Shown: positions 11,243-15,379 of the stretch, in pieces
How the letters are laid out: every line of letters starts with the position of its first letter
Numbering within the stretch: position 1 is the stretch's first letter
Source of the DNA: Candidatus Woesebacteria bacterium RIFCSPHIGHO2_01_FULL_44_10
GTDB lineage: Bacteria; Patescibacteriota; Microgenomatia; UBA8517
Length of the DNA stretch: 15,379 bases
NCBI GenBank assembly: GCA_001792465.1
Contig: MGGO01000022.1
Coordinates: 1-15,379, forward strand
Direction of reading: 5' to 3'
The notes under the pieces: model-generated
The model's database searches: none
Told to the model about the DNA's origin: nothing
Seen by the model: the letters and a program-made list of their open reading frames with translations, nothing else
Position numbers and translations under genes: made by a program

Positions 11243-13774
11243 CTAAAGTGAAGCGTTCCACTCGGTATTAATACCAATCGTAATTGTTCTGTCTTTTTGT
11301 TTCCCGTCCTTGTCTTTTACAATCGCTTTCAATTCGTGCACGCCGTCGGTCAAATCCGTGTTGTACTCATAAGGCGCGCCGGTAAAACTTCTGACTTTAG
11401 CAGTGTCAATATAAAGCTCAACTACCTCCACGCCCGCTGAGGTTGTAACTTTTAATTTAATATTTTGGCTATTGCCTAGGTTTGATTGCTGGTCGCGCGG
11501 GTTTTCAAAATCTACGTCCAATAAATTCTCTTGATTGCCACAATAATGAGTCGGAGCGCGGGGATAGCGGTCCAGACTGCCATCCCACCAGGCATTGATG
11601 CCCTCCTGCCAGAGGTTGGGCGGGCCAGAGGGATCTTCCTCAGCAAAGGCAAAAAATTCCCGCTCCTCGGTATTGCCGTCCCCGGGTCCAGCCAAGTTGC
11701 CATCATTTTTACAAACTTTGAGCTTTAAGTGAATTGGATCCTCCCCGGGTTCAGTCCCCTTGATGAAAACCTCGCTTCGCTCAGCAAAACCATCGTGGGC
11801 GCGGTAACCGCTTACTTTATCAACCGAAGCGGTGACAATGCTATCCGGCCGCTCAAAGCCAACATTGGATTTTCCTTTCAGGGCTTCAAGAATAATTCTT
11901 CGCCAAATAGGGGAAGCTCCGGTAACACCCGAAGCCACCTCACGCATTTCAGAGTTGTCATTGTTACCGACCCAAACTCCAACAACTGCCTGGGGATTGC
12001 CGCCAATTGTCCAGTTGTCACGCCGATCATTGGTTGTCCCGGTCTTGACGGCAATTTGACGGCCCGCAATATTCAAAAGGCTATTGGTGCCAAAAATTTC
12101 ACTACGGGCTTGGTTGTCAGACAAAATATCGGCAATCAAATAGGCCTCACCCTCAGACAAAACTCTTCTGCCTTTTTTAGGTTCATTTTCTTCTAGCACT
12201 TTACCATTGGCGTCTTCAACCTTAAGGATACCCACCGGATCGACTCGGTAACCTGTGTTCATGAATGCCCCGTAAGCGCTGGTTAGCTCCACAAGCCTGA
12301 CTTCTCCTCCCCCTAGGGTTAACGAAAGCCCGACTCGGTTAAGAGTTTCCCGGGTGGGTTCAAGGGAAGAAATACCCAGTTCATTGGCCGTGGTTAAAAC
12401 ATCTTTGATTCCGACCATCGCGAGCATTTTAACGGCTGCGACGTTAATGGAGTTGGCCAGGGCATACCTGACTTGCATCGGCCCCCTGTACTTGCCGTCA
12501 TAGTTTACGGGCTTGTAGACAGGCTGACCGGCTCCTCCGGGGAACTCAGTCGGCACGTCCATCAAAAGAGTTGACGGAATGTAACCCTTTTTAAATGCCG
12601 TCACATACGTAATGGGTTTGATGGCGGAACCCGGCTGGCGCAGGGACATGGTTACATTGACCTGACCGTCATAATCCGGGTCGTTAAAATTCTTGCTCCC
12701 AACCATGACTAAAATCTCACCCGTCTCAGGGTCAATAACTACTGCCGCGCCGTTTCCAATGTTTAAATATTCAACGTCGGCAATTTCTTCGCGGACAACG
12801 TCCTGAGCCGCTTCCTGGAGTTCCAAATCAAGGGTGGTGGTCACTTTTAAGCCCCCCAACTCGACCACATTTTCCCCGTAGCGCTCTTCGAGAAGCTTTT
12901 GGACATATTGGACAAAATGAGGTGCTTTGAAACTTGCTCCCTGGGCCTGAAATTCTAAGCTATCAACCAACTTGACTGCCTCTTCATATTTTTCCTTACT
13001 TATATAGTCATCGTCTTTCATGCGTTTCAAAACTTGCTTGGTTCTATCCTTATAAGCATCCGGCGTGGAGGAGTAGGGTGAATAACGGGAGGGCCGCTGG
13101 GGAACACCCGCCAAAAAGGCCGACTCAACTAAGTTTAAGTCCTTGACGCTTTTGCCAAAGTAAACCTCGGAAGCCGCCTCCACACCGTAAGCCGTACCAC
13201 CATAAGGAACCTCGTTTAAGTAAAGCTGCAAAATCTCATCTTTGCTGTATTTTCTTTCAATTTGAATGGCCAAAATAAACTCACGAATTTTCCTGAAAAC
13301 CGTCCGTTCGGGAGACAAGAGGGCGTTTTTGACCAGCTGCTGGGTCAGAGTCGAGCCACCTTGTACCCGGCCACGGAAAACAATGTTAAAAGCGGCCCGA
13401 ATTATCCCCGTCGGGTCAAAGCCTTTGTGCTTATAAAAATTTTTGTCCTCGATGGCGACTGTTGCCTGTCGCAGGCTTTCGGGAATCTCTTCTAAGTCCA
13501 CTTGGGTTCGGCGCTCGTCTTCGTAAATGTCATATAGAGGCTCGCCGTTTCGGTCTAAAATTTTGGTTGAAAAGCCGTCTTGTCTGACAATCTTGTCCGG
13601 TGCCGGGAGAGTGAAAGCAAAAAGGGGAATAATAATCATCGCCGCAATCACAGCTAAAATAACCCCCATAAAGGCAAGTTTGGCAAGCCTAGCCACCCGT
13701 CTGCTTTTAGCCACTTCCGGATTGCGCAAAGTCATCCGACTCCGGCGCCGATATTCACTTCTCCACCTGGCCAT
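11243..13774 (-). CDS. Bifunctional penicillin-binding protein 1A with C-terminal Ig-like domain
   Basis: This 843-aa class A PBP polymerises lipid II and cross-links peptidoglycan outside the membrane. A basic cytoplasmic N-terminus precedes one membrane helix (about 33-54). The GT51 domain has ATVAIEDKNFYKHKGFDP with catalytic Glu109, and QGGSTLTQQLVKN. The transpeptidase domain has S383-A-I-K386, S442-I-N444 and K577-T-G579, all three active-site motifs. The last about 85 residues (from NIKLKVTTSAGVEVVELYID) look like an Ig-like beta domain, a common cell-wall-facing addition. ATG 13774 is 8 nt after an extended -10 box. The gene indicates a peptidoglycan wall. It stands alone, with no division genes beside it. 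Confidence 0.95.
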   Translation of the reverse strand: MARWRSEYRRRSRMTLRNPEVAKSRRVARLAKLAFMGVILAVIAAMIIIPLFAFTLPAPDKIVRQDGFSTKILDRNGEPLYDIYEDERRTQVDLEEIPESLRQATVAIEDKNFYKHKGFDPTGIIRAAFNIVFRGRVQGGSTLTQQLVKNALLSPERTVFRKIREFILAIQIERKYSKDEILQLYLNEVPYGGTAYGVEAASEVYFGKSVKDLNLVESAFLAGVPQRPSRYSPYSSTPDAYKDRTKQVLKRMKDDDYISKEKYEEAVKLVDSLEFQAQGASFKAPHFVQYVQKLLEERYGENVVELGGLKVTTTLDLELQEAAQDVVREEIADVEYLNIGNGAAVVIDPETGEILVMVGSKNFNDPDYDGQVNVTMSLRQPGSAIKPITYVTAFKKGYIPSTLLMDVPTEFPGGAGQPVYKPVNYDGKYRGPMQVRYALANSINVAAVKMLAMVGIKDVLTTANELGISSLEPTRETLNRVGLSLTLGGGEVRLVELTSAYGAFMNTGYRVDPVGILKVEDANGKVLEENEPKKGRRVLSEGEAYLIADILSDNQARSEIFGTNSLLNIAGRQIAVKTGTTNDRRDNWTIGGNPQAVVGVWVGNNDNSEMREVASGVTGASPIWRRIILEALKGKSNVGFERPDSIVTASVDKVSGYRAHDGFAERSEVFIKGTEPGEDPIHLKLKVCKNDGNLAGPGDGNTEEREFFAFAEEDPSGPPNLWQEGINAWWDGSLDRYPRAPTHYCGNQENLLDVDFENPRDQQSNLGNSQNIKLKVTTSAGVEVVELYIDTAKVRSFTGAPYEYNTDLTDGVHELKAIVKDKDGKQKDRTITIGINTEWNASL

Positions 13775-13782
13775 GTATTTTT

Positions 13783-13810
13783 ATTGTAACAAAATTACAA
13801 AAATGTTACA
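13783..13810 (-). promoter_or_regulatory. Promoter and possible operator of the PBP gene
   Basis: On the minus strand TGT-TACAAT (13783-13791) is an extended -10 placed 8 nt before ATG 13774. The inverted repeat TGTAAC (13785-13790) / GTTACA (13805-13810), 14 nt apart, covers the -10 and the upstream side, so a regulator could block it. The operator role is an inference. Confidence 0.5.
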
Positions 13811-13842
13811 GGTAGGATTTCTCTTTACTAATCTTGATGTTG

Positions 13843-13860
13843 ACAGCTGTTGACAAAAAA
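13843..13860 (+). repeat. 18-bp direct repeat flanking the IS, left copy
   Basis: ACAGCTGTTGACAAAAAA occurs here and at 14919-14936, immediately outside the element's inverted repeats. It is most simply a target-site duplication, but 18 bp is longer than usual for IS481-type elements. It also contains a -35 hexamer. Confidence 0.65.
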
Positions 13861-14918
13861 TCTTAAAGTATCAGCAATTTAGTTTACATGGATTCGCTTC
13901 AAAAAACGATTATTTAGCAGATACAATGCCTCCTGTTGGTGGATATGTCATCAACTTAGAAAGGAGTGTTGTATGAGTGAGGCTGTTATACGTAAACTGG
14001 TTGAGGCCAGACTGAGGGTAGTTAATGAGGTTAATTCAGGTAAGCTCTCAGTTTCCTCCGGAGCCAAGATTCTGGGCATGACCAGACAGGGTTTATGGAA
14101 ACTCAGAAAGTCGGTTGAGAAACACGGATCAAGCGCCATCTGTGGCCGCAAAAGAGGCCCCAAAGGATATCAAAGAGCTCACAACCGAACTGACAAATGG
14201 ATTGAGGACACGGTTGAGAAGTATTTTGAGTTATATGGCGTTGGAGCAGACCGGATCTGCTGGCTTTTGGAAGACGTCCACATCCACATCAGTCGGGCCA
14301 CAGCCTACAGGATCTTGGTCAGAAAAAGACTCATCATCCCCAAACAAAAGGAGAAAAGAAAACCAGCCACTTTGTATGCCAAAGAGTATCCGGGGGAAGA
14401 AATTCAGATTGACACTACCGAACCCTTTGGCAAAAAAGGTATCATTCTCATTTCAGCTGTGGATGATTGCTCAAGATGGGGTATGGCAGACTGTTACTTC
14501 CACAACAATTCCCAAAATGCAGCCAATTTCCTTCTTAAGATGATCAGAGAAGCTCCCTTCCCTATTAAAGCAGTGAGAACAGACAATGGAAGTGAATTCA
14601 AAAAGACATTCAGTAAAGTCTGTGGGAATTTAGGCATTGTTATCAAAAGAAATCCCCCTAAGCACCCCACCAGCAATGGCAAGGTAGAGAGGATGCACCG
14701 CATCATTGAGGAAGAGTGCTTCTGGAGAGTTTCTGCCCACAAAGAGGATCTTCAGTATGCCCGTTATTGGCTCTCCCGTTACCTGGCCTGGTACAATACC
14801 AAAAGAAGACACGGAGGTTATGGAATGCAAGGCAGAACCCCACAACAGCGAATCGAAGACTGGATCCTTACCAACAAATCCAATACACTACCTGATGTCA
14901 ACGAAACCCTGATACTGT
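13861..14918 (+). mobile_element. IS481-like insertion sequence, about 1.06 kb
   Basis: It is bounded by imperfect inverted repeats of about 25 bp: left at 13864-13889, beginning TAAAGTATCAG, and right at 14895-14919, whose complement begins TACAGTATCAG. They share 10 of the first 11 bases, then TTT, GTT and ACAT blocks. It carries a single DDE transposase gene. Exact ends are uncertain by a few bases because the flanking repeat and the inverted repeat meet without a clear boundary. It inserted between the PBP gene and the next operon's promoter. Confidence 0.75.
13898..13927 (+). promoter_or_regulatory. Probable transposase promoter
   Basis: TTCAAA (13898-13903), an 18-nt spacer, and TACAAT (13922-13927). 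The transcript would have a leader of about 40 nt before ATG 13973, carrying the AAGGAG ribosome site at 13961-13966. That differs from the host-type leaderless promoters in this window. Confidence 0.5.
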
Positions 14919-14929
14919 ACAGCTGTTGA
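13973..14929 (+). CDS. IS481-like DDE transposase
   Basis: This 318-aa transposase has an N-terminal helix-turn-helix (SVSSGAKILGMTRQGLWKLRK, about 25-46), a second DNA-binding helical region and an rve integrase core. The catalytic triad is D147 (IQIDTTEP), D204 (RTDNGSEF) and E239 (GKVERMHR), with D and E separated by 34 residues. It appears intact. A strong Shine-Dalgarno AAGGAG lies 6 nt before ATG 13973, unlike most genes here, which supports foreign origin. The last codons and the TGA (14927-14929) lie beyond the right inverted repeat, within the flanking direct repeat, so the target DNA supplies the stop codon. Confidence 0.92.
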   Translation: MSEAVIRKLVEARLRVVNEVNSGKLSVSSGAKILGMTRQGLWKLRKSVEKHGSSAICGRKRGPKGYQRAHNRTDKWIEDTVEKYFELYGVGADRICWLLEDVHIHISRATAYRILVRKRLIIPKQKEKRKPATLYAKEYPGEEIQIDTTEPFGKKGIILISAVDDCSRWGMADCYFHNNSQNAANFLLKMIREAPFPIKAVRTDNGSEFKKTFSKVCGNLGIVIKRNPPKHPTSNGKVERMHRIIEEECFWRVSAHKEDLQYARYWLSRYLAWYNTKRRHGGYGMQGRTPQQRIEDWILTNKSNTLPDVNETLILYSC

Positions 14930-14936
14930 CAAAAAA
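14919..14936 (+). repeat. 18-bp direct repeat flanking the IS, right copy
   Basis: Exact copy of 13843-13860. It contains both the transposase stop codon and the TTGACA -35 box of the downstream promoter. Confidence 0.65.
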
Positions 14937-14954
14937 ATAATTTGCAAGTATAAT
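14926..14954 (+). promoter_or_regulatory. Consensus promoter of the right-end operon
   Basis: Perfect TTGACA (14926-14931), a 17-nt spacer, and perfect TATAAT (14949-14954). It is the strongest promoter by sequence in the window. The start is expected near 14961, only about 4 nt before the leader peptide ATG. Its -35 lies in the direct repeat beside the IS, so the insertion has left the promoter intact. Confidence 0.85.
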
Positions 14955-14964
14955 TGCTCTAGAC

Positions 14965-15012
14965 ATGAACTTATTTTTGAACAACAAGGACTGGCATTAC
15001 TATCTCGTCTGA
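14965..15012 (+). CDS. Leader peptide of a second attenuator
   Basis: This 15-codon ORF encodes MNLFLNNKDWHYYLV. It starts 10 nt after a consensus -10 and stops (TGA 15010-15012) one base before an antiterminator arm. The adjacent Trp, His, Tyr, Tyr codons (14992-15003) are candidate sensing codons. By spacing, a stall at Trp or His would leave the antiterminator arm free, while a stall at the second Tyr would probably cover it. No long run of one amino acid exists, so the signal is uncertain; an inhibitor-induced arrest is another option. The layout repeats that of the thrS leader. Confidence 0.7.
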   Translation: MNLFLNNKDWHYYLV

Positions 15013-15112
15013 TGGCGAGTGGTGTTGTGCATTAAAATTGTTGTTTAAAATAAAAAAATAAACCTAAAAATTACAAAAACAAAACATAACTCGCCAAAAG
15101 GCGGGTTTTTTT
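15004..15112 (+). promoter_or_regulatory. Second attenuator: competing RNA structures
   Basis: Segment 1 CTCGTC (15004-15009) can pair with GGCGAG (15014-15019) around a four-base loop containing the stop codon. Segment 2 (TGGCGAGT, 15013-15020) pairs perfectly with segment 3 (ACTCGCCA, 15089-15096) as antiterminator. Segment 3 pairs with segment 4 (GGCGGG, 15100-15105) as terminator. The 68-nt AT-rich stretch between segments 2 and 3 has no other obvious structure. Confidence 0.7.
15088..15112 (+). terminator. Intrinsic terminator in the second leader
   Basis: Stem AACTCGCC (15088-15095) pairs with GGCGGGTT (15100-15107) around an AAAA loop, with one T-G pair, followed by T to 15112. It lies 12 nt before the next gene's ATG and so must be conditional. 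Confidence 0.85.
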
Positions 15113-15124
15113 GTTGCTTAAAAA

Positions 15125-15379
15125 ATGAAACAAGAAACAGAAATGTCATTATTAAACGAAAGGGAAGCCTTTATCAAAGCAGCTTACGCAGAAAAAAAGG
15201 GCAGGGATATTTTTTCGCAAAATCACTACACCTGTTATGTAAATATCAACTTACCGGTTCCAAATTTACCCTTTTTAACGGCATCTTTATTCGACGAGCT
15301 TGCAGCTAATTCCGCAGCAGCATGTACTTGGACTAGAAGATGGGACAAATCCATAATCTCTATCGCACCCAACAACGAA
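15125..15379 (+). CDS. Unknown protein, 5' part only
   Basis: The frame is open from ATG 15125 to the window edge, 85 residues. It begins MKQETEMSLLNEREAFIKAA and continues with an aromatic and Cys-containing stretch (FSQNHYTCYVNINLPVPN) and CTWTRRWDKSIISIAP. No signal peptide, membrane helix or recognisable family is visible in this part. ATG 15143 is an alternative start; neither has a Shine-Dalgarno. It lies directly downstream of the second attenuator and is the regulated gene or the first gene of that operon. Knowing its identity would probably reveal what the leader senses. Confidence 0.65.
   Translation, partial: MKQETEMSLLNEREAFIKAAYAEKKGRDIFSQNHYTCYVNINLPVPNLPFLTASLFDELAANSAAACTWTRRWDKSIISIAPNNE

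Noticed and set aside
11512..12196. Open frames on either strand within the PBP gene
   Set aside because: They overlap strongly conserved transpeptidase coding sequence and show no family features of their own.

Overview
The window looks like a piece of a reduced-genome bacterium of the Candidate Phyla Radiation (Patescibacteria). This is an inference from gene content, not from a marker tree. The aminoacyl-tRNA synthetases are short: ThrRS has no TGS domain and PheT has no EMAP-II domain. There is a GIY-YIG mini-protein, an AAA/DUF4143 ATPase, a HepT/MntA module and many overlapping genes. A striking number of -10 boxes sit only 6-10 nt before the start codon, which implies mostly leaderless mRNAs.

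Layout. 1-700: possible tail of an upstream gene, a promoter, a broken tRNA-like gene riddled with three CCGAT/ATCGG hairpins, a GIY-YIG gene, then intact tRNA-Val(GAC) and tRNA-Ala(GGC). 701-3690: HepT/MntA module (minus), divergent RecB/AddB-like nuclease with a likely Fe-S cluster, AAA/DUF4143 ATPase, and an 89%-identical relic of the nuclease 3' end. 3689-4113: three tiny, tightly packed membrane-protein genes (70, 38 and 31 aa), of which the two smallest are easily missed. 4198-4756: a decay zone holding a methyltransferase gene and a DUF5615-type toxin gene, each with its middle deleted but both ends kept, next to an intact DUF433 antitoxin-like gene. 4970-10914: the operon thrS-infC-rpmI-rplT-pheS-pheT. 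10911-13774 (minus): a PBP1A-type peptidoglycan synthase and a small unknown gene. 13843-14936: an IS481-like insertion sequence flanked by an 18-bp direct repeat. 14926-15379: a consensus promoter, a second leader peptide/attenuator and the start of an unknown gene.

The main discovery candidate is the thrS leader. A promoter places the transcript start at the ATG of a 12-codon leader peptide, MLLLTTTTTSSA, with five consecutive Thr codons. Its stop codon lies 3 nt before an antiterminator arm that competes with an intrinsic terminator just before thrS. This is a complete ribosome-mediated attenuator by sequence, and it would tie expression of ThrRS, IF3, L35, L20 and PheRS to threonyl-tRNA charging. 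A second leader with the same architecture (MNLFLNNKDWHYYLV, then 1:2, 2:3 and 3:4 alternatives and a terminator) lies at the right end, immediately beyond the IS. Two such devices in 15 kb suggest that leaderless-peptide attenuation is a general control mode in this lineage.
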